A DNA stretch of 64,000 nt, from the NCBI GenBank assembly GCA_024304985.1, contig JAMWZC010000010.1, positions 1-64,000 on the forward strand, in the 5' to 3' direction. Below, in pieces: positions 17,411 to 26,962 of the stretch. The notes beneath the pieces are model-generated. The model made no database searches, had not been told where the DNA came from, and saw nothing but the letters and a program-made list of their open reading frames with translations. The first letter of the stretch is position 1; every line of letters starts with the position of its first letter. Source of the DNA: Paracoccaceae bacterium (lineage in GTDB: Bacteria > Pseudomonadota > Alphaproteobacteria > Rhodobacterales > Rhodobacteraceae). A program made the translations under genes and the position numbers.

Positions 17411-18082
17411 ATAGAATGACGACTGTCAGTAGTCATTGGCTTTTGTTTGAGGCGTGATGCGACGCACACATAGCCGACGAACTGCCTCGGTATGCGTATT
17501 GCCTTGGTCGACAAGCGCAACGGAATGGTCACGCAACTCCACTGGATGCGGTTTACCCATATCTGCATGCATGACATCGATTCATTGAATGACCGCTACG
17601 AAAATCCAGGATCCGCTCAGAGGCAACATGCTCTACTCTGTGACTTACGGCAGGTCCGCTGGCAGATCGGGGGCCTCGCATTTGTGCTCGATCAACGGAT
17701 CGCTCATCTCAGAGCATATCTCGTGCAGTGTCTTCCAGAGTGCTGCGCACGACGTCAATCCAACGGTGGTGGTCTGCAGGCGTATTATTTTCCAAGATGT
17801 GAAGGCGAAACTACTTTGGCGGGCCGATCACATCGTAGACGAGTGCACACATGGGTCAATGCCCGGTGCTTGGTCGTACGCCGCCGCTCGTTATCATACC
17901 TTGCGAGATTGGGCGTAGATTGACCTTCTGTGTTGGAAGTTGGCGCGCCAAAATTTACGGTAGCAGAGAATCCTTGAGCGATCGGAAGATTGTGTCAAAC
18001 TGAGAGTTGCACGAAGCGTTTGAGTTAGTCTTGCATGTTTCATCTACTATTACTCTTCCTCAATTGAATCTAGGATCAACAA
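17411..18082. other. AT-rich stretch with no convincing intact gene
   Basis: About 670 bases between the DUF6161 gene and the exported protein. Two overlapping plus-strand frames (17492-17923 and 17589-17918) are open but lack ribosome sites and readable domains, and neither looks protein-like throughout. It could be the debris of a decayed gene plus the promoter of the gene at 18083. Confidence 0.4.
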
Positions 18083-18673
18083 ATGAGAATTTTCTTTGGC
18101 CTATATGCTGCCTTTTTTTGCATCTCCGAAGTTAACGCACAAGCCGCTTCCTCAGAAGTCACCCCAACCATAGAATATCAACTTGAGTTTAACGCAGACG
18201 GCACCATGACGTTGTCCCGCGTGGGTGTTGACGGCGAGAGAACAGTTATTAGGGGCGATACATCGGAGGTTTTAAGTGGAGACGAAATGGCGTCCAAATT
18301 TGCGCAAGAACGTGACCGCGCTAAAGACCAGACTGGCAGCGTATGGATCCTGAAGGATCCGAATGGACGATCCGAAGCTGTCGCGCCAGAGGGATACATA
18401 CCGCTACTCGACAGAATGGCACCAGGCTACACGCTCGAATCCGTGGAAACTTCATTCGGCAGTTGGCCTTGGTCCAAGAGGCCCACATTAGCCGAAATGG
18501 AAGCTGCGGTTCAGGAGCAGATTGGGCGCGCAGCTTCTGCATTTAAGGCGGAAGCGTGCCGTAGCATGCCAGATTGGAATAGCCTTTCATTCAAGTTTGT
18601 AGTGGGTGCTTCTGCAATAGTGGAAGCCAGCATGACTGTTGAAGGAGTTTTTGATCCCAGAGCTAATTGCTAA
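18083..18673 (+). CDS. Exported hypothetical protein preceding a KAP NTPase
   Basis: A 196-aa protein with a Sec signal peptide (MRIFFGLYAAFFCISEVNAQA, cleavage probably after NAQA or close by). The mature part is small, acidic and without known motifs; two Cys remain near the C-terminus (EACRSM and the last residue). It is likely periplasmic. AGGAT lies eight bases ahead of ATG 18083. The KAP NTPase gene begins 61 bases after its stop on the same strand, so the two may be one unit. Confidence 0.6.
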   Translation: MRIFFGLYAAFFCISEVNAQAASSEVTPTIEYQLEFNADGTMTLSRVGVDGERTVIRGDTSEVLSGDEMASKFAQERDRAKDQTGSVWILKDPNGRSEAVAPEGYIPLLDRMAPGYTLESVETSFGSWPWSKRPTLAEMEAAVQEQIGRAASAFKAEACRSMPDWNSLSFKFVVGASAIVEASMTVEGVFDPRANC

Positions 18674-18734
18674 AGTATAAGTCTTTCCATCAGCGTTTAT
18701 TTACGCACTTAATTAAACCTCTGGGAGACTTGTT

Positions 18735-20135
18735 TTGAAGGTTGGAAAAACTGAAGCTAAGACGTGGATAGGCGACCAGCTAGGCTACGAGGAGATAGGT
18801 CGCGCGTTTACAAACCTCGTCCAATCGATAGATAATGAGAAAGTAGTCTCCATAGAAGCGGGCTTCGGGCGTGGTAAAACGTTCTTCCGAAAAGCCTGGG
18901 CGCAACAGCTCAGAGACGCTGGCGAAATTGTTGTTGAAGTAGACGTTCAGCAGTCTGACCATTCCGGCGACCCGGTCATAACTGTACTTGGCGCGCTAGT
19001 AGAGGCGTTACCGAAAGGGGAGAAAGGCAAAGGTCAGAAAGCATTTGAATCGGCCAAGTTGGTAGGAGCCATCGGGGCAAAGGCGATCACAAGAGCCATT
19101 CTCAAGGCGGGTGCTGACGAAATCTTTGATGCAATGACTGACGGTGCTATCGACCGACTTGAAGACTTCGACGCGCTTGATGGCGTCATAAAGGAAGTCG
19201 GAAGTGAGATGTCGAAGGTTGCGAGCCAGCTTATCGCATCACAGATGTCTGCAGAGAAGATGCGAAAAGTAGAGCTCCCCGAACAGCTCGACGCTCTGAG
19301 ATTGGCACTAGTTGAAAATGCGCCTCACGGTAGGGTTGTTGTAATTGTCGACGAGCTTGATCGATGTCATCCTGACTACGCAATCTCTTTTTTGGAAGCG
19401 ACTAAACTAATTTTCGGCCACTCAGGCTTTATCTTCTGCCTGATGGTAAATGCGAATTATTTGGAGAACCTCGCCGGCCATCGTTTCGGCGTCGCTGAAG
19501 GGGACGAAAAATATCTCGACAAGTTTGTTGATATTCGTCTGAAACTGGAACCGACCGGTGCCTCATTTAAATCAGCAGTTTACGAGTTGGCAAGTTGTTT
19601 ACCTTTAAAAGTACCATACGGAGATGGGAAAGAATTTTCTATCGAGACTGCTGCGGAACTAGCAAGTAGGCTCGCTGTTGAATGCGATCTATCCATGCGC
19701 AAGACTAAGAGAATTTTGCTTAAGGTTGAGCTTGCGCTGCGCTGCTATGCGGATCAGCCTTTAGATGCGCCTCTTTTAGTATTTATGGCATTTAAGGACG
19801 AGAAACCTGCTACCGTTGTTGAAGACTACCTGCCACGAAGCTTCCTTACACCGGAAGCGGGAAAACAGGCTTTGGAGGAAACAAGCATGTCGAGTCTTTT
19901 GCCACGAGACAAACGGCAAAATCGGGATGCTGAAAGAAATCAATTCATTAGCCAAAAGGCACCGGAACTACTGCAGTTACCTCAAGAACGATACGACATA
20001 CCAAAGGGTGAAAACTTTAAGCCGTGGGCGTTAGTATACGTCGGATTGGCACCCCAATATATACCATACCACAGGAACATTCTGGATAGTGTTGCAAGTG
20101 TGATGACTAAAGAAGAACTATCCGGGCCGTCCTGA
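18735..20135 (+). CDS. KAP-family P-loop NTPase
   Basis: A 466-aa protein with Walker A AGFGRGKTF (residues 42-50) and Walker B VVVIVDELDRCHPDYA (about 198-213), followed by FIFCLMVNANYLEN, the usual KAP layout (KAP: Kidins220/ARMS and PifA, a phage-exclusion protein of plasmid F). Many KAP NTPases contain transmembrane segments inserted in the P-loop domain; none is clear here. The start is TTG 18735 with GGGAG eight bases ahead. KAP proteins in bacteria are associated with phage exclusion, so a defence role is plausible but unproven. Confidence 0.8.
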   Translation: MKVGKTEAKTWIGDQLGYEEIGRAFTNLVQSIDNEKVVSIEAGFGRGKTFFRKAWAQQLRDAGEIVVEVDVQQSDHSGDPVITVLGALVEALPKGEKGKGQKAFESAKLVGAIGAKAITRAILKAGADEIFDAMTDGAIDRLEDFDALDGVIKEVGSEMSKVASQLIASQMSAEKMRKVELPEQLDALRLALVENAPHGRVVVIVDELDRCHPDYAISFLEATKLIFGHSGFIFCLMVNANYLENLAGHRFGVAEGDEKYLDKFVDIRLKLEPTGASFKSAVYELASCLPLKVPYGDGKEFSIETAAELASRLAVECDLSMRKTKRILLKVELALRCYADQPLDAPLLVFMAFKDEKPATVVEDYLPRSFLTPEAGKQALEETSMSSLLPRDKRQNRDAERNQFISQKAPELLQLPQERYDIPKGENFKPWALVYVGLAPQYIPYHRNILDSVASVMTKEELSGPS

Positions 20136-20165
20136 ACGCTCACACCCCGCTGCCTAATATTTTGT

Positions 20166-23100
20166 TCATAGCTGCTCTTCAATAGCAGAAACCAGAGGGT
20201 CATCGTTCTCTGCTTCGTCTAGAATGTTCAGCACCGTGGTCGCGCGGACACCGTATTTCTGTGTAAGCATGGCACGCCGAGCGGCCGCCGTGGCTGGGTT
20301 GTACTTCTCCAGCAGATCGGCGGCCAAGCCGGGGTTGTTCACCACGGAGGCCGTGATCTGGTCGATCGCGCGGCTCTGGACCTGCGCGGAGCGGCGGCGC
20401 AGCCATGTGCCGAGAATGTCCACACCCGCAATGGTGGGCGAAAGTTGATTGCGGGAAACCGAACGGGCGCGTGAAGCGATCGAGGATGCCGTGAGCGCCG
20501 GGTCTAGTCGGCCGGCCAGAGACTGCGGCGTGCCTGACGTTCCCATAGCGCGGGCGCGCGAAGAGCCTTCAGCCCCGGCCAGTGCGCCAAACACTTCCTT
20601 GATTGCCACCAGGTCTTCCGGATCGTCTTTCCATAGTTCGTCAGCAACCGCGGCAAATTTAGGATCGTCGAACAATGCGCGAAGCCGCTTGCCGTTCCAG
20701 CGCGTCTCGCCAGTCATGCCGTCGGCCTGCATCTTGCCCGACCGTTTGACCTCTTCCCAGAGAGCCCCGCGCAGATCCTGTCGCGCTTGCGGGCTTGCGG
20801 CCGTGGACACAAGATCGGCCACCGCTTGCCGTGGGTTCGGGTTCGCTATCACGCTGCGGATCGCCGCTGTCGGGTCTTCCACGTTCTTCAGGTAGGAGGC
20901 TTCCGCAGACCGGCCGGGCGTCGTCAAACGCTTCGTTGTGTCAGCGGCCACGCGCTCGGCTTCTGCCAAGGCCGCACGAGACGCGCCGGCCTGTTCCAGT
21001 TGTGCCCGCAGTTCCGGGAACTCGGAAAGGAGAACCTGCCGATCGGCCATGTATTTGCCCAGCGCCTGCGGCTTGTCCAACAAACCGTTTTGGACCACCA
21101 AGAACCGGACTTCGTCCGCAAGCCCGTCGCGTAAGCGCGGGTCGGTCCCTGCTTCGGCCAGTGCAGCGCGTAGATCGGTCAGCCGCCCGCGGTCAGGTTG
21201 GGCGAAGCGTGCAGGCACGGCGCTGTCGTCCAGGGAAAAGCCCCCGCCCTCACGACGCGAAAGGACGCTTTCCAATGCAGTGCCCGGCCGCTCAAATCGC
21301 TCTGCCACATCGCGACGCGCGGCCCGAGCCTCGTCCAGCGCGCTTCGCAGGCTTTCGGGCAAGGCTTCATCCATATAGCCGTCGATCGCGTCAACGTATT
21401 GGCTGCCCACTCGGGCGGCTTGGTTCTGTCCTGCCGCGCGCTGGCCGCGCACATCGTCCGTCAGACCAGACCGCGCCGCGGTGATCTCGCGCAACGGAAC
21501 CGTGCTGTCGGGGGCGATAGGCGGGCGCATGATCGGTCGACCGCGCTCGTCCAAGATGCCGGTCGGCACAGGGTCCGAAGGCGTAGCGGGGGCCAAGCGT
21601 GCCGGAATATCGGCCTCGGACGGGCGAAAGCGTTGCCGATCGTTTAGTGGCAATGTGCTGTCGATGTCGGAAAAGACCTCGCGCAACGGGCCGATGTCCA
21701 CCGGGACAGCAGCTTGATCTATCTGGCCATAGAGCGCGCTCACTTCGTCTTGGGCCGCGCCATAGGCATCGGCAAGCGCCGAACGGATCGACGATCCGCG
21801 CGCGGTGGTTTCGCGCATCGTCGGCTGAAGCAACTGGGCCAAGCTGTCAAACGTCTCCTGCGCGGCATCCTGTGCTGATTGTGCGGCGCCTATGCGGGTA
21901 TCTACCCCGGCTTGAAGATTGGCGCGGAACCTGCTCGGATCCGCTTCAGGCGCAAGCCCTGTCATTGTTTCATTCACGGCCATTTCATTGCCGACGCGCC
22001 GAGCGCTGGCCGCACCAGGGCTCACAGCATCCGAGTTATAGGCCAGCGTAGCGAGGCCGGGGTCTTGTGTCCGATCTGCGATATTTGCGCGATAGCCGGG
22101 CACCGCGCCTTCCACGTCAGCAGGACGACGAAGCGCTTGCACAAGGTCTTCCGTCGAAAGCCGGCTAGGACTGACGCCCGCATCAGAAAGCCGAGCCGCC
22201 TGCGCCTGCAACCCCGATGAAGAGTTTATCACGCGTTCTGCGACGGCCGCAGAAGCCACATCGTCCGCGTAGTTCGGGCTGTTTGTGGCCCCCGCCAGGA
22301 CATTTCGCCCGGCTCCGACAAGTCCACTTGCCGCGCTGGTCACGCCGGCCCCAGCGATGGAACCGAGAAAGTCCGACAGAGCGCCCTCACTGTCGCCCGC
22401 CCATTCGTTGGCAAGCCCAGCGCCAAGGCCGCTGCCCGCTGCGTATCCGACTTCGCGCCCAACCAGAGATCCGGGGGCTACGGCGGCGGGTTGAAGGAAG
22501 GACGCCGCAACGCTCTGCCCGAGAGTACGCGGCGCGGCCGCCATGCTGTTGACGGCTTGCACCGGCATCGTCAGCGCTTTTCCGACGGCAGCACCAACGG
22601 GAACCGCCGTCGAGCCGAGTTCTTCGCCCACGCGGTTTGCCACACGCTCGAGGCCGCCTTGCGGCTCGTAGTCGTCCACCAGACCAAAGCCCCGCAGAAT
22701 TTCATCGATCGTGTCACGCCCACCGATTGGGTTGTCAGTCATAGGGCCAACGCCGTCCACACCCGGCAGGAGGTTTGCCAAGCGCGGGGCGTTGTTCACC
22801 AGATCAACTGGGGCGCCCGCGACCATCGCCATGCCTTGACGCACACCGTCGAAGAGCGACGCGCCGAAGCCGTCTGCGCGCTGGCCCATAGTGCGCGGCC
22901 CCTCAGGGGCTTCCGGCCCTGCGGCAGTCGGCGGAGCGTCAGGAAAAGCGGCCCAAGGGTCGGTTGCAGTTTCCAACGGCGCATCTGGGAATTGGTCCCA
23001 AGGATCTGCCGCAGGCTTGCCTAGGCCTGTCTGCGATTCAGCCTCTGCCCGGCGACGACGGGCTTGCGCAAGAGCCAAAGCGCGTTGCTGTTCGATCGTC

Positions 23101-23396
23101 ATGTTCGCCGGGTCAAATGTAGGCGACGGGTTCACACTGTCGGACGCTTGGCGGCGCCGCAAGGTTTGTTCACGTGCCACCCTCTGGATTACCTGCGGAT
23201 CAGTCCCGGACGGAAACTCCAAGATCGTACCGTCGAACAGTTCGGCTTCGATGATCCCAGCAGGCGCAGCCGGAACCGGCTGGCCCTGCGTTGCGGCCGG
23301 AACCGAACCTGCAAGAGCTTTGGCCGCGGACGGGCCGCCCTTCAGGAGCGCCTTGCGCGGATCCTCTTTCACTTGCTGATCTCTCAAGCCCGCCAT
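20166..23396 (-). CDS. Large phage virion/ejection-like protein
   Basis: A 1076-aa protein. The N-terminus holds a FDGTILEFPSGTDPQVIQRV segment, a short motif common in internal virion proteins of Rhodobacteraceae phages. This is followed by two DPWxxFPDAP repeats (about 130-155), a long Gly/Ala-rich membrane-active region (about 210-380), and an extended helical C-terminal half rich in Ala/Arg. Such architecture fits DNA-ejection/internal virion proteins. No lysozyme or peptidase motif is visible. It is the only structural-type gene in island A and is transcribed with the terminase-like and helicase genes behind it. Confidence 0.6.
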   Translation of the reverse strand: MAGLRDQQVKEDPRKALLKGGPSAAKALAGSVPAATQGQPVPAAPAGIIEAELFDGTILEFPSGTDPQVIQRVAREQTLRRRQASDSVNPSPTFDPANMTIEQQRALALAQARRRRAEAESQTGLGKPAADPWDQFPDAPLETATDPWAAFPDAPPTAAGPEAPEGPRTMGQRADGFGASLFDGVRQGMAMVAGAPVDLVNNAPRLANLLPGVDGVGPMTDNPIGGRDTIDEILRGFGLVDDYEPQGGLERVANRVGEELGSTAVPVGAAVGKALTMPVQAVNSMAAAPRTLGQSVAASFLQPAAVAPGSLVGREVGYAAGSGLGAGLANEWAGDSEGALSDFLGSIAGAGVTSAASGLVGAGRNVLAGATNSPNYADDVASAAVAERVINSSSGLQAQAARLSDAGVSPSRLSTEDLVQALRRPADVEGAVPGYRANIADRTQDPGLATLAYNSDAVSPGAASARRVGNEMAVNETMTGLAPEADPSRFRANLQAGVDTRIGAAQSAQDAAQETFDSLAQLLQPTMRETTARGSSIRSALADAYGAAQDEVSALYGQIDQAAVPVDIGPLREVFSDIDSTLPLNDRQRFRPSEADIPARLAPATPSDPVPTGILDERGRPIMRPPIAPDSTVPLREITAARSGLTDDVRGQRAAGQNQAARVGSQYVDAIDGYMDEALPESLRSALDEARAARRDVAERFERPGTALESVLSRREGGGFSLDDSAVPARFAQPDRGRLTDLRAALAEAGTDPRLRDGLADEVRFLVVQNGLLDKPQALGKYMADRQVLLSEFPELRAQLEQAGASRAALAEAERVAADTTKRLTTPGRSAEASYLKNVEDPTAAIRSVIANPNPRQAVADLVSTAASPQARQDLRGALWEEVKRSGKMQADGMTGETRWNGKRLRALFDDPKFAAVADELWKDDPEDLVAIKEVFGALAGAEGSSRARAMGTSGTPQSLAGRLDPALTASSIASRARSVSRNQLSPTIAGVDILGTWLRRRSAQVQSRAIDQITASVVNNPGLAADLLEKYNPATAAARRAMLTQKYGVRATTVLNILDEAENDDPLVSAIEEQL

Positions 23397-23519
23397 CGCG
23401 TCCTCGCTATCTGGGTTGGGCGTCTCGTGTCGCAGAAAATGAGCGCCTCTGTTCTGGTCAACCTTGACCTAAGTGCCTGTTCATTTCTAAGTCATTCGGT
23501 CCCGAAACAATGAACACGC

Positions 23520-23828
23520 CTAGTCAAACACACCCAAAATATAGTTGGGGTGGTCAGAACCGTTCGCGCCTCCAGTTCGCAGTTCTGATAGGCGCGCGTT
23601 GAGTTCCGCGGGCGTCATCTCGTGCGGCTCTTTTGGTGCGTTGTCTTCCCTAGTGTTCAGAAAGCCACCCGCCCGCAAAATCGTCGTTGCGCAGGTGGCC
23701 CGCGCCGGGGCGGGGGCCTTCGTGTCCTGGCAGACCGCGAGCGCAGCCTCGTAGGCCGCTTCCGCGCCTTCGGTCTGAATTCGGGTCAGCAACGCTCGCC
23801 TCCGCGCTAAAACCTCGCTTTGTTTCAT
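23520..23828 (-). CDS. Small phage protein resembling a terminase small subunit
   Basis: A 102-aa protein, MKQSEVLARRRALLTRIQTEG...APARATCATTILRAGGFL...EPHEMTPAELNARLSELR. The EMTPAEL-helix end and the ATxILRAxGFL helix are common in small terminase-like proteins of alphaproteobacterial phages (from memory). At this size only part of a DNA-recognition subunit would be present. The start overlaps the stop of the HGG-motif gene. If it is a terminase subunit, it could redirect a helper phage's packaging to the island (inference). Confidence 0.5.
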   Translation of the reverse strand: MKQSEVLARRRALLTRIQTEGAEAAYEAALAVCQDTKAPAPARATCATTILRAGGFLNTREDNAPKEPHEMTPAELNARLSELRTGGANGSDHPNYILGVFD

Positions 23829-24430
23829 CCGAAAACCCCTTCTGTGATCTCGTCGGTTTCCACCAATTTTTCGTATTCATCATGGAGCGCTGACAGTGCC
23901 TCCCGGATCTCTGCAATGCGGGCGACAATCGCCACGTATTCGGGGTCAATCTTGGCCACCGTTGACCTAGGGCCGCGCATCAGATCGCGAGCCGCGTTCG
24001 CTTGCGCCTTCATCCGCTTTATCTCTGCCCGTTCTACGGCCGATGTGGCCGGGCGAGCCTTATGCCATTCTTCGTACTGCCGACGCTCTTCGTCGGTCAT
24101 GCGCCGAAGACGCGCCGCTCGCGCCCGTGCTGCCTTTTCGAGGTTCTGAAGTTTCCGGTACAATCGCCGTTCTGCGTCGGGTGCATTGCCATTCGGCCAG
24201 ACCGGGCGGTGCCAACCGTCGCCCGACGGCGTGCGCCCGCCGTGGCAACGACAGCGGCCATTGTCCAGCGCGAGGTTTTGGCAGGGCTCACCGTCGCGCT
24301 TTCGTTTTGCGCCGCACTTTGGAAGGTACGGGCGGCGAGCGTTATACTTGGCCAGCGCTGCGTCCGCCTTCATTCGAAATTCGGGCGAGCGGTGGTAATC
24401 GCTCCAGCCCCCGCGCCCTCTCCGGTTCAT
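23825..24430 (-). CDS. HGG-motif phage/island protein with a Cys-His cluster
   Basis: A 201-aa protein from ATG 24430 (AAGGG nine bases ahead; a TTG nine codons upstream is possible). Residues about 40-70 read CGAKRKRDGEPCQNLAL...CRCHGGRTPSG, a probable zinc site with the HGGxxxG signature seen in many phage proteins encoded near the small terminase. The rest is a highly charged helix (EKAARARAARLRRMTDEERR). It likely handles DNA or RNA; the exact role is unknown. ATGA-type overlap with the terminase-like gene. Confidence 0.62.
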   Translation of the reverse strand: MNRRGRGGWSDYHRSPEFRMKADAALAKYNARRPYLPKCGAKRKRDGEPCQNLALDNGRCRCHGGRTPSGDGWHRPVWPNGNAPDAERRLYRKLQNLEKAARARAARLRRMTDEERRQYEEWHKARPATSAVERAEIKRMKAQANAARDLMRGPRSTVAKIDPEYVAIVARIAEIREALSALHDEYEKLVETDEITEGVFG

Positions 24431-24523
24431 CGGACGCACCCTTCCGGAACGGGCCAATAAGGTATGCCAAGCACTTCAGCGCAGCGCCCAATTTTAAGAA
24501 AGAACGAAGGCTTTCGGGTCATC

Positions 24524-24566
24524 GGAAAAGTGGAATGCCTATATATATAGGGCATTCCACTTTTCC
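24524..24566. repeat. 43-bp palindrome with AT-only centre
   Basis: GGAAAAGTGGAATGCC (24524-24539) is the exact reverse complement of 24551-24566; the centre TATATATATAG is AT-rich. It starts the AAGTGGAA array, 67 bases beyond the helicase stop codon. It could be a terminator, but its content of array units and its easily melted centre suggest an origin-like element. Confidence 0.85.
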
Positions 24567-24735
24567 ACTTCGAGACCGTGCTCATTTCCACCCCATTTTC
24601 CACTTTTTTCCACTTCGCATAAGCTATTGTTTTCATTGGAAAACACTCCCTTCCGAATGGAGTTCCACTTGTTCCGCGCCAAAACCGTATGCCGGAACGG
24701 CATCGGTCGATTTTTCCGAAGTGGAATTTCCACTT
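24528..24735. repeat. AAGTGGAA/TTCCACTT array (possible replication origin or regulator sites)
   Basis: Eight perfect copies in 208 bases: AAGTGGAA at 24528 and 24719; TTCCACTT at 24555, 24563, 24598, 24608, 24663 and 24728; a degenerate TTCCACCC at 24586. It straddles the 3' end of the prim-pol/helicase gene. Replication initiators of satellites and plasmids typically bind such iterons next to their gene. Confidence 0.7.
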
Positions 24736-26912
24736 TTTTGCCCGTTTGCCGGAAGTTTTCCGGGCGTGAGCGCCCAGCGCCCGCGGCCTTCGGAACGAAG
24801 TAAACGCTTGTCAGTGAGGCTCTGAAGATGCTTCCGCGCAGTATCTGGCGTCATTTGTTCGCCCTCTGATTTGTATCGGAGGGCCACCATACGAGCGGTG
24901 AACACCGAACCGCCTGGCTCCGAAAGAATGTCGCGAACAACGTCCAAGACTTCCGCTTCCTTGGCCGTGGGTGCTCTGGGTTTGCCGCGTTTTGTCCCCT
25001 GCAAAAGGACGGTGGCCGAAGTCACCACATCGTCATCTGCATCGGTCCCGATAGGTACACCCCGAATTTCGAAGCTGATGTCTTCACCAAATTCCAAGTC
25101 ACGTTGTTTCGTCACCCGGATCACGCCACTTTCGATGTTGATCTCTGTGTCGATCGCTCCGCGAAGTTCCGAACTACCCCTCGCACCCTTGGTCAGGTCT
25201 TTCCCGCTGTGGTGGACCAGCAGCACGTGAGCGCCGGTTGCTTGGCGGATCCTGTCGATGTTGACGACAAGCGCGCCCATGTCCTTTGTTTCGTCACCCC
25301 CGGCTAGCGCACGAGACAGCGTGTCTATGACTATCAGGCCGACGCGCCCGATGCTGTTGGCCGTCTCGATAACGGCCGTCACGTCGCCCTCGGGGCGGCG
25401 CAGGTCGATGGTAGCCGCCGACAGATAGAAGTCTTTGGGGACCACCGCCCCCGGTTTCTGGCGCAAAGCCGCAATCCGCTTCTTTATTCCCCCTCCGCCC
25501 TCGGCTGCGATATAGAGCACCGGCGCCTTGGCGGTCTTCATGCCGCCCCAGTCCTGACCGATTGAAATGCTGTAGGCCAGATCAAGGACGACAAACGTCT
25601 TTCCCGAATTGCTGGGGCCGTAGAAGACTGAGAACGCCCCCTCGTCCAGAAAGCCTTTGACCAGTGGGCGGGCGCTCTCGGTCAGCGCCGCATTCGCCGC
25701 CTCTTCGAAGTTCACGACTGGCAACAGACGCCGCGGCCGATCGGTTGGCGCCAAGCGGTCGCCCTCGCTCTCCGGCAAGGGTTCAAAGTATTTCGTCGGG
25801 TCCATGTTCTCGCGCTGGGTGGCGTGATCTTGTCCGATCTCGGCAGCGTAGGCCCGCACAGCGGCCTTGAAGTCTCCCTGATGGACGAAGTGAGCGTAGA
25901 GGTCGAAGGCATCGCCCGAGCGGACCCCGCTGACCGTTTCCTTGCCGAGCCCCCGTTCAGCATCACTACCCGAGAGGCTGATCCAATGGCTTCCGAAGTC
26001 GCGCGTCGCAAAACTTCCGCTTGATTGGTAGGGCGAGCGCCAATCGAAGCCCCCCATTTCGCACTCCGGCTCATAGCCAAATTCAAGAAACAGGTCCGCG
26101 ATATCATGACTGGCGTTGAATGCTTCGACAACGCCCCCGGCGCCGTCCGATGCAATTCGGGCCTTTCCTGCCGCCTGATCTTCGGCCGCCTGCCGTTCGA
26201 TTTCTGCGCGCTCTGAGCGGTTGCGCCCACGACGTTCGATGATCGGGTGCCCCGCGGACAAAACCAACGGCGGCTTGTTCCGCTCGACGCGGTGCTCGTA
26301 GAAATCGCCGCGGTTTGGCAGATAGACCAGTTGCCCTGGCCGACAGAGCGCCCCGTCTGCGACCAAGTGGCCGCCGGACGCTTCGCCCAAGAAATCGTTG
26401 AAAGCCTTCATGGTGTCGCTGTAGTCGGCGCCGCTGACCGGTTCGGACAGCGCCACGAAAGCCCGCCACTTGCGATTGTCAGGCTGCGCGGAACGAGTGC
26501 TGTAGATCGCGCGGTTCACATCGCCGCATACCGCGACCAGCGCCCTGTCTACATCGTCCATCGAAAGGTTCCCGCCGTCCACGTCCAGCGGCAAGAACCA
26601 GAACTCACCCCTCTCGCGCTGCACGCTATGAGCGCGAGCATCGGCCCCGGCGTAGGTTGATGGGATGATCCATTGCGCCTTGCTTTTGTCCTCGCAAAGC
26701 GGGTTTTCGACCAACGCGACGACTTCCTTAGGTGTGATGGTGCGATAGTCCTTACCCGCCAACGGATGCGTGTTTGGCTTTCGCTGGCCGTCCCGTCCTA
26801 TGATCTCTTGGCTGTGCGTGTCCGCTTGCCCAAATCCGGTACAGAACGAGAGCGAAGACGCTGCCTCTGCACCTTGATCTTGCTTCATAGCGCACAAAAT
26901 ATTACCATCCAT
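24633..26912 (-). CDS. Primase-polymerase/RepA-like helicase of island A
   Basis: A 759-aa protein from ATG 26912 (ATG 26888 is an alternative). The N-terminal part has FLPLDVDGG, with paired Asp of archaeo-eukaryotic primases, and YSTRSAQPDNRKWRAFVAL, the matching Arg/Ser strand. The C-terminal half is a RecA-fold helicase with Walker A GPSNSGKT (about 430) and Walker B LIVIDTLSRA (about 528), then LLVHHSGKD. A winged helix may follow (TARKHLQSLTDKRLLRSEG). It fits a self-sufficient replication protein of a satellite. The iteron array lies in its last 100 bases and just downstream. Confidence 0.8.
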   Translation of the reverse strand: MDGNILCAMKQDQGAEAASSLSFCTGFGQADTHSQEIIGRDGQRKPNTHPLAGKDYRTITPKEVVALVENPLCEDKSKAQWIIPSTYAGADARAHSVQRERGEFWFLPLDVDGGNLSMDDVDRALVAVCGDVNRAIYSTRSAQPDNRKWRAFVALSEPVSGADYSDTMKAFNDFLGEASGGHLVADGALCRPGQLVYLPNRGDFYEHRVERNKPPLVLSAGHPIIERRGRNRSERAEIERQAAEDQAAGKARIASDGAGGVVEAFNASHDIADLFLEFGYEPECEMGGFDWRSPYQSSGSFATRDFGSHWISLSGSDAERGLGKETVSGVRSGDAFDLYAHFVHQGDFKAAVRAYAAEIGQDHATQRENMDPTKYFEPLPESEGDRLAPTDRPRRLLPVVNFEEAANAALTESARPLVKGFLDEGAFSVFYGPSNSGKTFVVLDLAYSISIGQDWGGMKTAKAPVLYIAAEGGGGIKKRIAALRQKPGAVVPKDFYLSAATIDLRRPEGDVTAVIETANSIGRVGLIVIDTLSRALAGGDETKDMGALVVNIDRIRQATGAHVLLVHHSGKDLTKGARGSSELRGAIDTEINIESGVIRVTKQRDLEFGEDISFEIRGVPIGTDADDDVVTSATVLLQGTKRGKPRAPTAKEAEVLDVVRDILSEPGGSVFTARMVALRYKSEGEQMTPDTARKHLQSLTDKRLLRSEGRGRWALTPGKLPANGQKSGNSTSEKSTDAVPAYGFGAEQVELHSEGSVFQ

Positions 26913-26962
26913 TGTGAAGAGCCCTCTATGGCCGGTTGCCCCTGTCCGGGCGCCGGCCGTTT

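Noticed and set aside
17492-17923. 143-codon frame between the DUF6161 and exported-protein genes
   Set aside because: No ribosome site, no recognisable domain, and an equally open overlapping frame; treated as gap or remnant.
24528-24735. CRISPR array
   Set aside because: Units are 8 bp, unevenly spaced and in both orientations; no spacers of regular length and no cas genes in the window.
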